NCBI RefSeq assembly: GCF_000278235.1
Contig: NZ_JH725038.1
Coordinates: 290,707-354,706 of the forward strand
Direction: 5' to 3'
From: Bartonella vinsonii subsp. arupensis OK-94-513
GTDB taxonomy: Bacteria > Pseudomonadota > Alphaproteobacteria > Rhizobiales > Rhizobiaceae
DNA length: 64,000 nt
Part shown: positions 50,439 to 58,906 of the stretch, in pieces
How positions within the stretch are numbered: the first letter of the stretch is position 1
How the letters are laid out: every line of letters begins with the position of its first letter
Position numbers and translations under genes: made by a program
Notes under the pieces: generated by a model
The model's input: only the letters and a program-made list of their open reading frames with translations
Told to the model about the DNA's origin: nothing
The model's database searches: none

Positions 50439-51383
50439 ATGGTGGCAGCTTTTATTTTTCCAGGGCAGGGAAGTCAGCTTGTTGGTATGGGCAAAACGCT
50501 TGCAGAGCAATTTGTTGCAGCTCGGATGGTTTTTGAAGAAGTTGATGATGCTTTAGGTGAGAAATTATCAAATATCATTTTTGAAGGGCCAGCAGATGTT
50601 TTAACGTTAACAGCAAATGCTCAACCAGCCTTAATGTGCGTATCTATAGCTATTATTCGTGTGATGGAACAATTGGGGCTTGATATAGAATCAAAGATAA
50701 AATTTGTTGCAGGACATTCTTTGGGAGAATATTCAGCGCTTTGTGCTGCTGGTACATTTAGTCTTCGTGATACAGCAAGGCTCTTACGTATTCGTGGAAA
50801 TGCCATGCAGGCTGCTGTTGCTGTTGGTGATGGCTCTATGGCAGCACTTATTGGATTGGATGAGCAAGATGTAGAAGAAATTTGTAAGATTGTTTCTGGA
50901 AAAGGAGTATGCCAGATTGCTAATGATAATGGGGGGGGGCAAATTGTTATCTCAGGTGGAGCGAAAGCGGTTGAGGCAGCGGTAGAGCTTGCGTCAAAAA
51001 AAGGTGCTAAACGTGCACTTCTTCTTCCTGTTTCGGCGCCTTTCCATTCATCCTTAATGCAGCCTGCTGCTGATGCCATGAAGAAAGCACTTTTGGCTGT
51101 TAAAAAGATGGCTCCTATTGTTCCTCTCATTGCCAATGTTTCTGTTATACCAGAAAGTGATCCAGAGCGTATTGTTATGCTTCTTGTTGAACAAGTAACA
51201 GGGAGAGTGAGATGGCGTGAAACGATAGAGTGGATCAGTGCGAATAGTGTTGATACACTTTTTGAAGTTGGTTCTGGAAAAGTATTAACAGGTTTAACGC
51301 GTCGTATTAATAAAGATGTAAAGGCATTAACAATTGGCACGGCTGAGGAAATAGAGACAGCACTACAGATGCTTGGCGTTTAA
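50439..51383 (+). CDS. fabD: Malonyl-CoA:ACP transacylase FabD
   Basis: Loads malonate onto acyl carrier protein for fatty-acid chain extension. The N-terminal FPGQGSQLVGMGK, the nucleophile serine in VAGHSLGEYSALCAAG, and the histidine in VSAPFHSSLM are all present. The length of 314 residues is usual. The coding sequence contains a run of nine G (50931-50939) that is unusual in this AT-rich genome and a potential slippage site. It is followed 18 bases later by fabG. Confidence 0.95.
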   Translation: MVAAFIFPGQGSQLVGMGKTLAEQFVAARMVFEEVDDALGEKLSNIIFEGPADVLTLTANAQPALMCVSIAIIRVMEQLGLDIESKIKFVAGHSLGEYSALCAAGTFSLRDTARLLRIRGNAMQAAVAVGDGSMAALIGLDEQDVEEICKIVSGKGVCQIANDNGGGQIVISGGAKAVEAAVELASKKGAKRALLLPVSAPFHSSLMQPAADAMKKALLAVKKMAPIVPLIANVSVIPESDPERIVMLLVEQVTGRVRWRETIEWISANSVDTLFEVGSGKVLTGLTRRINKDVKALTIGTAEEIETALQMLGV

Positions 51384-51401
51384 TCTATAAGGAGTCAAAA
51401 A

Positions 51402-52139
51402 ATGTTTAAATTAACAGGTCGTAAAGCTCTTGTGACGGGAGCATCGGGAGGGATTGGTGAGGCAATAGCACGTTGTTTTCATGCACAAGGGGCCATTGTT
51501 GGGCTTCATGGAACACGTGAAGACAAGCTTAAAGAAGTGGCTACAGATCTGGGGAAAGATGTTTTTGTATTTCCTGCTAATCTTTCTGAGCGTAAATCTA
51601 TTAAGCAATTGGCTGAAGCAGCCGAAAGAGAAATGGGTGGTGTTGATATCCTCGTGAACAATGCAGGAATCACCCGAGATGGTCTTTTTATACGTATGCA
51701 GGATCAAGATTGGGATGATGTTTTAGCGGTCAATTTAACAGCTGCTTCTACTTTAACACGTGAATTAACACATTCTATGATGCGACGTCGCTATGGACGA
51801 ATTATTAACATAACATCTATTGTTGGTGTTGTTGGAAATCCTGGACAAACGAACTATTGTGCTGCAAAGGCAGGTTTGATAGGTTTTTCGAAAGCATTGG
51901 CACAAGAAATCGCTTCACGAAACATCACGGTCAATTGTATTGCTCCAGGGTTCATTAAGTCAGCAATGACTGATAAGCTTAATGAAAAGCAAAAGGAAAC
52001 TATTATGGCTGCAATTCCAATGAAGCGTATGGGGAGTGGAGAAGAAATAGCTTTTGCTGCTGTTTATCTAGCAAGCGATGAAGCAGCGTATGTGACAGGT
52101 CAAACACTACACATCAATGGTGGAATGGCAATGATTTAA
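51402..52139 (+). CDS. fabG: 3-oxoacyl-[acyl-carrier-protein] reductase FabG
   Basis: NADPH-dependent reduction step of fatty-acid synthesis. The Rossmann motif is VTGASGGIGEAIARCF, NNAGITRDGL is the family segment, and the catalytic Tyr-Lys is in YCAAKAGLIGFSKAL, with the serine upstream in NITSIVGVVG. At 245 residues it is standard. AAGGAG lies nine bases before the ATG. The fab neighbourhood separates it from the general SDR gene at 40468. Confidence 0.96.
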   Translation: MFKLTGRKALVTGASGGIGEAIARCFHAQGAIVGLHGTREDKLKEVATDLGKDVFVFPANLSERKSIKQLAEAAEREMGGVDILVNNAGITRDGLFIRMQDQDWDDVLAVNLTAASTLTRELTHSMMRRRYGRIINITSIVGVVGNPGQTNYCAAKAGLIGFSKALAQEIASRNITVNCIAPGFIKSAMTDKLNEKQKETIMAAIPMKRMGSGEEIAFAAVYLASDEAAYVTGQTLHINGGMAMI

Positions 52140-52397
52140 GTATTTTTTCACATTGATTTATAAATTTTATTATTTTAGTAGTATCAAAAAAATGAAAAAA
52201 TGTATTCTGTTTCCTTAATATAATCAGTTAATCAATTTATGTCGGAATGTCAGATTGGTTCATTTTGTAGGGGATATCCACAGGATGTTTTAAATTGTTG
52301 CTAAAATCTTGAGAGTAAATGCATCTATTGCTTGATTAGATGACGCGATATAGTTAACCAAATTATAGGAAAGTAATATAAATTCGAGGATTTCAAC
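52140..52397. other. Spacer carrying the acpP promoter
   Basis: A 258-base AT-rich gap between fabG and acpP. A separate promoter for the highly expressed acpP is expected here, but no -35/-10 pair with good spacing stands out. The ribosome binding site of acpP is GAGG at 52385-52388. Confidence 0.35.
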
Positions 52398-52634
52398 ATG
52401 AGTGATACAGTAGAGCGCGTTAGGAAAATTATCGTGGAGCATCTTGGAGTTAATGCCGATAAGGTAGTAGAAAATGCGAGCTTTATCGATGATCTAGGAG
52501 CAGATAGCCTTGATACGGTTGAGCTCGTTATGGCTTTTGAAGAAGAATTTGGTGTAGAAATCCCAGATGAGGCCGCTGAAACGATTTTCACAGTTGGTGA
52601 TGCAGTAAAGTTTATCGATAAAGCTTCTGCGTAA
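52398..52634 (+). CDS. acpP: Acyl carrier protein AcpP
   Basis: Carries the growing acyl chain. The 78-residue acidic protein has the phosphopantetheine attachment serine in [19 protein letters not shown]. It is activated by AcpS, encoded at 24809. A strong terminator follows it directly, so a short monocistronic transcript is likely, consistent with high expression. Confidence 0.97.
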   Translation: MSDTVERVRKIIVEHLGVNADKVVENASFIDDLGADSLDTVELVMAFEEEFGVEIPDEAAETIFTVGDAVKFIDKASA

Positions 52635-52640
52635 TTCCTG

Positions 52641-52677
52641 AAAGGCAAAAGCACTTCACGCTTTTGCCTTTATTTTT
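52641..52677 (+). terminator. Rho-independent terminator of acpP
   Basis: A perfect 12-bp stem (AAAGGCAAAAGC, 52641-52652, with 52660-52671), a 7-base loop and then ATTTTT. It starts six bases after the acpP stop codon. This is the clearest terminator of the window. Confidence 0.9.
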
Positions 52678-52735
52678 GGGAGCTATTGGGGGAATAGAGC
52701 TTTGAGAGGTGAATCTCAATTCAAGGTTAGAGGTT

Positions 52736-53998
52736 ATGAGACGTGTTGTTGTTACTGGTTTAGGATTGGTATCTCCATTAGCTGGTGATGTCGAATGGAG
52801 TTGGAAGCGTCTTCTTGAAGGGAAAAGTGGTGTTCGACGCATTACAGAATTTGATGTGTCTGATTTGCCATGCCAAATTGCTGCTCGTATCCCCCTAGGG
52901 GATGGAACAGATGGTACGTATAATGCTGATTTGTATATGGATCCCAAGGAACAGCGTAAGGTTGATGCATTTATTGTTTATGCAATGGCTGCTGCTGGCC
53001 AAGCACTTTCAGATGCTGAGTGGTTTCCTAAAAGTGATGAAGATCAGATTTCTACAGGTGTATTAATTGGCTCGGGTATTGGTGGCATTGAAGGTATTGT
53101 CGAGGCTGGTTATACGCTTCGTGATAAAGGGCCAAGGCGTGTTTCTCCTTTTTTTATTCCCGGACGTTTGATTAATCTTGCTTCTGGTTATGTCTCTATT
53201 AAGCATGGTTTGCGTGGTCCTAATCATTCGGTTGTAACAGCCTGTTCGACAGGTGCACATGCAATTGGTGATGCAGCACGTTTGATTGCATTGGGTGATG
53301 CAGATGTAATGGTGGCTGGGGGCACTGAATCTCCGATAAATCGAATCTCTCTTGCTGGTTTTTCTGCGTGTAGAGCTCTTTCTACTTGTCGCAATGATGA
53401 TCCTGAACGAGCATCACGTCCTTATGATATTGATCGTGATGGTTTTGTGATGGGGGAAGGAGCTGCGATTGTTGTTTTAGAAGAGCTTGAACATGCAAAA
53501 AAACGGGGGGCACGTATTTATGCTGAGGTTATTGGCTATGGTTTATCTGGCGATGCTTATCATATTACTGCCCCTTCAGAGAGTGGTGAAGGCGCGCAGC
53601 GTAGTATGATGGCTGCTCTTAGGCGTGCACAAGTGGATGTAAGCGAACTTGATTATATTAATGCCCACGGAACTTCAACGATGGCTGATACCATAGAGTT
53701 GGCAGCTGTGGAACGCGTTTTAGGGCATTATTCGCCAAAGGTATCGATGTCATCAACAAAGTCATCAGTGGGGCACTTACTTGGGGCAGCTGGTGCTGCT
53801 GAAGCTATTTTTTGTGTTTTAGCTATACGAGATAGTATAGCTCCAGCAACACTTAATCTTGATAATCCATCCATTGAAACGAAAATTGACCTCGTCCCAC
53901 ATAAACCACGTGAACGAAAGATTGATACGATTCTTTCTAATTCTTTTGGGTTTGGCGGAACGAATGCATCTTTAGTCATGCGGCGTTTTGAGAAGTAA
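52736..53998 (+). CDS. fabF: 3-oxoacyl-ACP synthase II FabF
   Basis: Condensing enzyme for chain elongation. MRRVVVTGLGLVSPLAGDVE is the family start; the active-site cysteine is in VVTACSTGAHAIG, and the two histidines are in NAHGTST and VGHLLGAAG. The frame extends to a GTG at 52709, but the ATG at 52736, with AAGGTTAGAGG before it, matches the family and gives 420 residues. It is downstream of the acpP terminator. Confidence 0.96.
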   Translation: MRRVVVTGLGLVSPLAGDVEWSWKRLLEGKSGVRRITEFDVSDLPCQIAARIPLGDGTDGTYNADLYMDPKEQRKVDAFIVYAMAAAGQALSDAEWFPKSDEDQISTGVLIGSGIGGIEGIVEAGYTLRDKGPRRVSPFFIPGRLINLASGYVSIKHGLRGPNHSVVTACSTGAHAIGDAARLIALGDADVMVAGGTESPINRISLAGFSACRALSTCRNDDPERASRPYDIDRDGFVMGEGAAIVVLEELEHAKKRGARIYAEVIGYGLSGDAYHITAPSESGEGAQRSMMAALRRAQVDVSELDYINAHGTSTMADTIELAAVERVLGHYSPKVSMSSTKSSVGHLLGAAGAAEAIFCVLAIRDSIAPATLNLDNPSIETKIDLVPHKPRERKIDTILSNSFGFGGTNASLVMRRFEK

Positions 53999-54038
53999 TA
54001 ATTACTTTATATTTGTTTTTCTGTTTTTGATTGTTCTA

Positions 54039-54074
54039 TTTTATTATAAAACTTATAAAAGTTTTATAATAAAA
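54039..54074. terminator. Perfect AT-rich 14-bp hairpin after fabF
   Basis: TTTTATTATAAAAC (54039-54052) pairs exactly with 54061-54074 around an 8-base loop. It lies about 40 bases after the fabF stop and ends 36 bases before the mltG start. T-rich sequence precedes it, and no clean T-run follows on the plus strand. It may end fabF transcripts weakly or stabilise the mRNA end. Confidence 0.4.
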
Positions 54075-54109
54075 GTTACAGTACTTAAAAATTGTTGAGG
54101 TTGATAATT

Positions 54110-55216
54110 GTGTCCGATGCGAAAAATGGAAAACCATTCAAGGACGTAAATGATTCCTCATCGAATCATTTAACAGATAATAATATGTTGGCACAGAAGA
54201 GACGAAAGAAATCGTTTATTGTACGCAACCCGTTGGTCATTCTCGGTCATTTTTTCCTCATGATGCTTGTGATTGTTATTTTAGGCATCAGTATCCCTCT
54301 TTATATTGGAAAAAGTATTTTTGAAGGAAAAGGGATGTTGGGGGAAGAACAAGTTGTTCTTATTTATCCGGGAACAGGAATTCGTGAAATTGCTTCACTG
54401 CTTGAAAAACGTAGACTTATTCGCTCATCTGACGTTTTTGTTTATGGAGTTGGTTATCATCAAAAAACGACACATCTTAAAGCTGGTGAATATTTAATTC
54501 CAGCGTATGCCTCGATGCGGGATATTATGGATATCCTTGTGAGAGGAAAATCTATTGAATATACGTTTACAGTGCCAGAAGGTTTGACGGTTCAACAAGT
54601 TTTTGATCGATTAGCTGCTCATGAAATTTTAATTGGGGATCTTCCAAAAGTTTTGCCTCCAGAGGGCAGTTTGATGACGGATACGGTTCGTTTTATTCGG
54701 GGAACAACACGTAAAGAAATCATAAACAGATTGCGTGAAGGACAGACAAAATTAATTCATGCTATATGGGCTACACGCTCACCTGATTTACCAATCAAAT
54801 CTATTGATGAGTTTGTCATATTGGCATCGATTGTTGAGAAAGAGACAGGAATTGCAGCAGAAAGACCGCAGGTTGCAGCGGTTTTTTATAATCGCCTTGC
54901 AAAACACATGCGTCTTCAATCTGATCCAACGGTAATTTATGGTCTCTTTGGTGGAAAAGGAATGCCATCTGGTCGTGCAATTTACCGTTCAGATCTTGAG
55001 AAGGAAACACCATATAATACTTATAAAATTGATGGTTTGCCGCCAACGGCGATTGCAAATCCAGGTCGCGATTCTTTGAAAGCGGTGGCACATCCACCCA
55101 GCAGTGATGTGCTCTATTTTGTAGCTGATGGTTCGGGAGGGCATGTTTTTTCTAGAACTTTAGAAGAACATAATATAAATGTCCGCAAATGGCGTGCATT
55201 AAAGGCAAAACATTAA
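54110..55216 (+). CDS. mltG: Endolytic murein transglycosylase MltG
   Basis: Inner-membrane enzyme that cuts nascent glycan strands and sets their length. A hydrophilic N-terminus is followed by one membrane segment (about residues 45-68) and the YceG domain with the catalytic glutamate in LASIVEKETGIAAERPQVA and the RLQSDPTVIYG and YNTYKIDGLPPTAIANPG segments. The start is a GTG at 54110 with GAGG nine bases before it; TTG codons upstream are less likely. The protein has 368 residues. The fabF-mltG order is conserved. Confidence 0.92.
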   Translation: MSDAKNGKPFKDVNDSSSNHLTDNNMLAQKRRKKSFIVRNPLVILGHFFLMMLVIVILGISIPLYIGKSIFEGKGMLGEEQVVLIYPGTGIREIASLLEKRRLIRSSDVFVYGVGYHQKTTHLKAGEYLIPAYASMRDIMDILVRGKSIEYTFTVPEGLTVQQVFDRLAAHEILIGDLPKVLPPEGSLMTDTVRFIRGTTRKEIINRLREGQTKLIHAIWATRSPDLPIKSIDEFVILASIVEKETGIAAERPQVAAVFYNRLAKHMRLQSDPTVIYGLFGGKGMPSGRAIYRSDLEKETPYNTYKIDGLPPTAIANPGRDSLKAVAHPPSSDVLYFVADGSGGHVFSRTLEEHNINVRKWRALKAKH

Positions 55217-55282
55217 CTTTTGAAGATTATAGAAAACGTATTATGGAAGTTTGAAAAACAGTTGAAAAAGTAGAGCAGTGTG

Positions 55283-55951
55283 ATGACATTCTTTGAGGAT
55301 AAGTTAAAGGAAAAAAAAAAAGGTCAACGCCGTGGCTTTTTATTTATTCTCTCTTCACCTTCAGGAGCTGGTAAATCAACCCTTTCTCAATTGCTTTTGA
55401 AAGATGGACAATTAGAGCTCTCCATAAGTATGACAACACGGCAAAGGCGTCCTAGTGAGGTAGATGGTCTTCATTATCATTTCATTTCAAAGAAAGAGTT
55501 TGAACGCAAGCGTGATGGTGATGAATTTATTGAATGGGCAGAAGTTCACGGGAATTATTACGGAACTTTACGTGAAAGTGTTGAAAACGTATTGAGCGCT
55601 GGCCGAGATATGTTATTCGATATTGATTATCAAGGCACTGAACAGCTTCAAAAAAAGATGCCAGAGGATACCGTATCTGTTTTCATTCTTCCACCATCAA
55701 TGAAGGAGCTCATTTCGCGTTTGCATCGTCGAGCAGAAGATAGCCAAGATGTTATTAATTTACGATTGAGGAATGCACGAACGGAAATGCAGCATTGGCG
55801 TTCTTACGATTATGTTGTCATTAACAAGGATTTAAATCAGTCCCTGTCTCTTATTAAATCGATTTATTTAGCAGAAACAGTAAAACGCGAACGATGCTCC
55901 TTTCTTGAATCTTTTATTGATGGGCTTATTGCTGAAAAGGTTAATGAATGA
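55283..55951 (+). CDS. gmk: Guanylate kinase
   Basis: Phosphorylates GMP to GDP. The P-loop is [14 protein letters not shown], and the GMP-binding segment has [20 protein letters not shown] run of eleven A (55311-55321) lies near codon 11 and encodes the EKKK stretch, a possible slippage site upstream of the catalytic domain. In related genomes yicC stands between mltG and gmk; here only 66 bases separate them. The length is 222 residues. Confidence 0.95.
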   Translation: MTFFEDKLKEKKKGQRRGFLFILSSPSGAGKSTLSQLLLKDGQLELSISMTTRQRRPSEVDGLHYHFISKKEFERKRDGDEFIEWAEVHGNYYGTLRESVENVLSAGRDMLFDIDYQGTEQLQKKMPEDTVSVFILPPSMKELISRLHRRAEDSQDVINLRLRNARTEMQHWRSYDYVVINKDLNQSLSLIKSIYLAETVKRERCSFLESFIDGLIAEKVNE

Positions 55952-55952
55952 T

Positions 55953-55979
55953 CTCATTATTTTGAAAAAGAGTAATGAG
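55953..55979. terminator. Weak convergent hairpin between gmk and rsmA
   Basis: CTCATTA (55953-55959) pairs with TAATGAG (55973-55979), and an adjacent AAAAAG/CTTTTT repeat follows (about 55980-55996). It lies between converging genes and may serve both, although neither strand has a long T-run. Confidence 0.3.
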
Positions 55980-55994
55980 AAAAAGTTACGCTTT

Positions 55995-56825
55995 TTAGAT
56001 CAGTAAATTAGCTAAAGTCACAAATTCAGAAATTGAGAGCGTTTCTGCGCGACGTGTTCCATCAATTCCCGCTTTTTCTAAAAGTATTTCACCTCCGAGA
56101 GGTTTAAGATTTTGACGAAGCATTTTTCGTCTTTGTCCAAAAGCGGTTTTTGTAACAAAGCTTAATTTTTGTGCGGAACAGGTGAGAGGTTGTGTTCGTG
56201 GAATGATATGAACAACGGAAGACATTATTTTGGGTGCTGGTATAAAGGCTTGAGGAGGTACATCAAAAGCAATTTTAGCAATGGTACGCCATCCTGTTAA
56301 AACACTAAGGCGTCCATAGTGGGTGGATTGAGGTTTTGCTGTAATACGTTTGGCAACTTCTCGTTGAAACATTAATGTCATGGATTCATAAAAAGGAGGC
56401 CATGGTTCAGCCAACAACCAATTTAATAAAAGTTGTGTTCCAATGTTATAGGGAAGATTTGCAATAATGCGTGGTTTTTCTAAAGATTTTTCAAAAAGCT
56501 TCGAAAAATCTTGCTTTAATGCGTCATTACAAATAAGGTTCAGTTTTTGCGGATAGTGTTTTTCTATCTCTAAGAGAGCAGGTAGAAAGCGCTCATCATG
56601 CTCTATTGCTGTGACAATAGCTCCTTTTGCAAGCAAGGCACGTGTTAGACCTCCAGGACCTGGACCCACTTCAATAACAGGTTTTCCTTCTATATTTCCT
56701 GCTTGACGAGCAATTTTAGATGTTAAATTAAGATCAAAAAGAAAATTTTGGCCCAAGGATTTATGAGCTTGCAATCCATATATATCAATTACCTCACGTA
56801 GAGGAGGTAGATTATCTATTGGCAT
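55995..56825 (-). CDS. rsmA: 16S rRNA dimethyladenosine transferase RsmA (KsgA)
   Basis: Dimethylates two adjacent adenines in the 3' hairpin of 16S rRNA during late small-subunit assembly. The SAM motif is [14 protein letters not shown], preceded by [10 protein letters not shown], and the catalytic motif is [15 protein letters not shown]. The length of 276 residues is normal. The start overlaps the pdxA end by ten bases. It belongs to the lptF-lptG-lptD-surA-pdxA-rsmA operon. Confidence 0.95.
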   Translation of the reverse strand: MPIDNLPPLREVIDIYGLQAHKSLGQNFLFDLNLTSKIARQAGNIEGKPVIEVGPGPGGLTRALLAKGAIVTAIEHDERFLPALLEIEKHYPQKLNLICNDALKQDFSKLFEKSLEKPRIIANLPYNIGTQLLLNWLLAEPWPPFYESMTLMFQREVAKRITAKPQSTHYGRLSVLTGWRTIAKIAFDVPPQAFIPAPKIMSSVVHIIPRTQPLTCSAQKLSFVTKTAFGQRRKMLRQNLKPLGGEILLEKAGIDGTRRAETLSISEFVTLANLLI

Positions 56826-57829
56826 GGTATCAAACTATTTTCTGCAAGTTGATTTGCGAGTTTAAGGGCAGCAATAAAACTTTCGGGAGAGGCAATTCCT
56901 TTATCAGCAATATCAAAAGCAGTTCCATGATCTGGAGAAGTACGAATAAAAGGTAGTCCTAAAGTAATATTGACCGTAGTGTCAAAGTCTAATGTCTTAA
57001 CAGGGATGAGGGCTTGATCATGATACATACAAAGAGCAACATCATATGTTTTTCTTGCACATTCATGGAACATTGTATCAGCAGGCAATGGACCTACAAT
57101 ATTAAGTCCTCTCTTTTTAAGATATTCAATAGCGGGAGTGATAATTTCAATATCTTCTTTCCCCATTGCACCTTCTTCTCCAGCGTGAGGATTAAGTCCA
57201 GCAACAGCAAGACGAGGTGAAGTTATTTTAAATCGTGTTCTTAAATCATGTTCAGTAATGAGTGCTGTTTGAATAATGACATTACGAGAAAGCTGTGTGG
57301 GAACTTCCTTGAAGGGAAGATGAACAGTAATTGGTACTGTTTTTAATCGAGGTCCTGATAACATCATAACCGGATGATAGCATTTATTAGAAGTTTTATG
57401 CGCTAAATCGGCTAAAAATTCTGTATGACCTGGAAATTTAAATCCAGCATCGTAAAGGTTTTTTTTTGCAATAGGACAAGTAACGAGCGCACACGCATGT
57501 CCACTGTCAATCAATCGGACACCACGTTTAATCGCTTCAATGATTCCAGCAGCATTATTGGGTGAAGGTAAGCCAATTTGAGTGCTTTGTCGGTTTTTTA
57601 ACGGTATGATAGGGAGAGCAGTTTGGAAGTTTTGGGTAGGATTATTTGTTGAAACAGTTTCTACCTTAACATCGATCTTAAAAAAATGAGCACGCGAACG
57701 GATAACATCTGGATCAGCGAGCATAACAAAAGGTGGAACTTGACGCGTAATACGTAAATTCCACGCTTTGAGTGCTATTTCAGGACCAATACCGGCAGGA
57801 TCACCACCACTAACAACAAGTGTAGCCAT
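56816..57829 (-). CDS. pdxA: 4-hydroxythreonine-4-phosphate dehydrogenase PdxA
   Basis: Pyridoxal phosphate synthesis (DXP-dependent route). The N-terminal [17 protein letters not shown], the metal ligands in [13 protein letters not shown] and [12 protein letters not shown], and the C-terminal [13 protein letters not shown] are all family motifs. The length is 337 residues. Its ATG overlaps the surA stop by one base (TAATG), and it overlaps rsmA. Confidence 0.95.
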   Translation of the reverse strand: MATLVVSGGDPAGIGPEIALKAWNLRITRQVPPFVMLADPDVIRSRAHFFKIDVKVETVSTNNPTQNFQTALPIIPLKNRQSTQIGLPSPNNAAGIIEAIKRGVRLIDSGHACALVTCPIAKKNLYDAGFKFPGHTEFLADLAHKTSNKCYHPVMMLSGPRLKTVPITVHLPFKEVPTQLSRNVIIQTALITEHDLRTRFKITSPRLAVAGLNPHAGEEGAMGKEDIEIITPAIEYLKKRGLNIVGPLPADTMFHECARKTYDVALCMYHDQALIPVKTLDFDTTVNITLGLPFIRTSPDHGTAFDIADKGIASPESFIAALKLANQLAENSLIPCQ

Positions 57830-58785
57830 TATGAGTTTTGAATACGCGCGACTTTCCGCAATTCGTCTAAATATTTTTCGCTTAATTTTTCAAGTTCGTG
57901 TGGGCTTTTTTGCTTATTATCTTGAATGGAAAATATTAGTCGGGCTACGTAATCATCGGAAACTCTTTTTATTTTGCAGACAGCAACTGCTTCAATTCCG
58001 TCAGATGTTTCCTGAAATTTGGTCATTTTTCCGACAGGTGTCGCAAGGATAGCCTGTTCCCACGTGTTGGGAAGCTGGGGTTCGAGAAACTTCCCTAAGT
58101 TGCGAATGGTAACATCCAAGAGACCACTCGCTTGTTTTTGAGCGTTAGCACATCCTTGAAAATGTGCGCGAAAATTATTTGCTTCTCTCTGGCGTCTTTC
58201 AAAGATTTCTGAACGACGATGTGCAGGAATGACAAAAACAATTCGCTGCAGTGTATATTCATTGGTTGAAGGCTTCACACCACCATTTTTTAATATTCTT
58301 CGCACAGCTTCTTGTTCTGTAATCATGCCTGTTTCAGCTTGATAGCGCGCATTGACAAGACGGCCCCATCCTATTTGCCCACGGATGTAATCTTTAAAGT
58401 GTTGTACTGTGATATCATTTTGAGTCAGAATCTGGTTGAGTTGATCAATGGTCATATTATTTTGCGTTGCAAAGTTCTCGAAAGCACTCTCAACTTCATG
58501 ATTGCTCACTTCAATATTACGGCGCTTTATTTCGATATTTTTGAGGACTTCATTGATAAGCTCATTTTTAGCTTGCGCAGCAAGATTGCCCTGCTTTTGT
58601 TGCAATTTGAGAAAAGCAACGCGCCTTTGTATATCGTAACTTGTGATAGGGTTGCCATTGACTGTAGTAACAATGGCAGTCTGTGCGAAGACCGGAGGAA
58701 TTAAAAATTCACTCACCAGTATGTTGCCTGCACTCAAAGGTGCAATACAAAGTAAAGCAAAAATACGCTTTTTCAATTTATTCAT
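57829..58785 (-). CDS. surA: SurA-like periplasmic peptidyl-prolyl isomerase
   Basis: Periplasmic chaperone for outer-membrane proteins. A signal peptide (MNKLKKRIFALLCIAPLSAG..., cleavage near VFAQ) precedes a SurA N-terminal domain (VNGNPITSYDIQRRVAFLKL) and a parvulin-like domain (about residues 175-280). It is shorter than E. coli SurA (318 residues) and seems to have only one isomerase domain, common in alphaproteobacteria. The ATG at 58785 has AAGG eight bases upstream and is preferred to 58803. Its position after lptD suggests a role in LptD and HutA assembly. Confidence 0.85.
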   Translation of the reverse strand: MNKLKKRIFALLCIAPLSAGNILVSEFLIPPVFAQTAIVTTVNGNPITSYDIQRRVAFLKLQQKQGNLAAQAKNELINEVLKNIEIKRRNIEVSNHEVESAFENFATQNNMTIDQLNQILTQNDITVQHFKDYIRGQIGWGRLVNARYQAETGMITEQEAVRRILKNGGVKPSTNEYTLQRIVFVIPAHRRSEIFERRQREANNFRAHFQGCANAQKQASGLLDVTIRNLGKFLEPQLPNTWEQAILATPVGKMTKFQETSDGIEAVAVCKIKRVSDDYVARLIFSIQDNKQKSPHELEKLSEKYLDELRKVARIQNS

Positions 58786-58906
58786 GGAAATAGGCCTTCG
58801 CATTGTTTATCAATTCTTATCAACTGCCTAAAATATACGTTTTCTTTCATAAAAACAATGATAAGTTCAATTTCCTCTACATTCTCTTTATAAATTTTAG
58901 TTTATC

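Noticed and set aside
50621-51340. Long open frame (239 codons) antisense to fabD
   Set aside because: It shadows the codon pattern of fabD; FabD motifs are intact and the antisense product has no recognisable domain.
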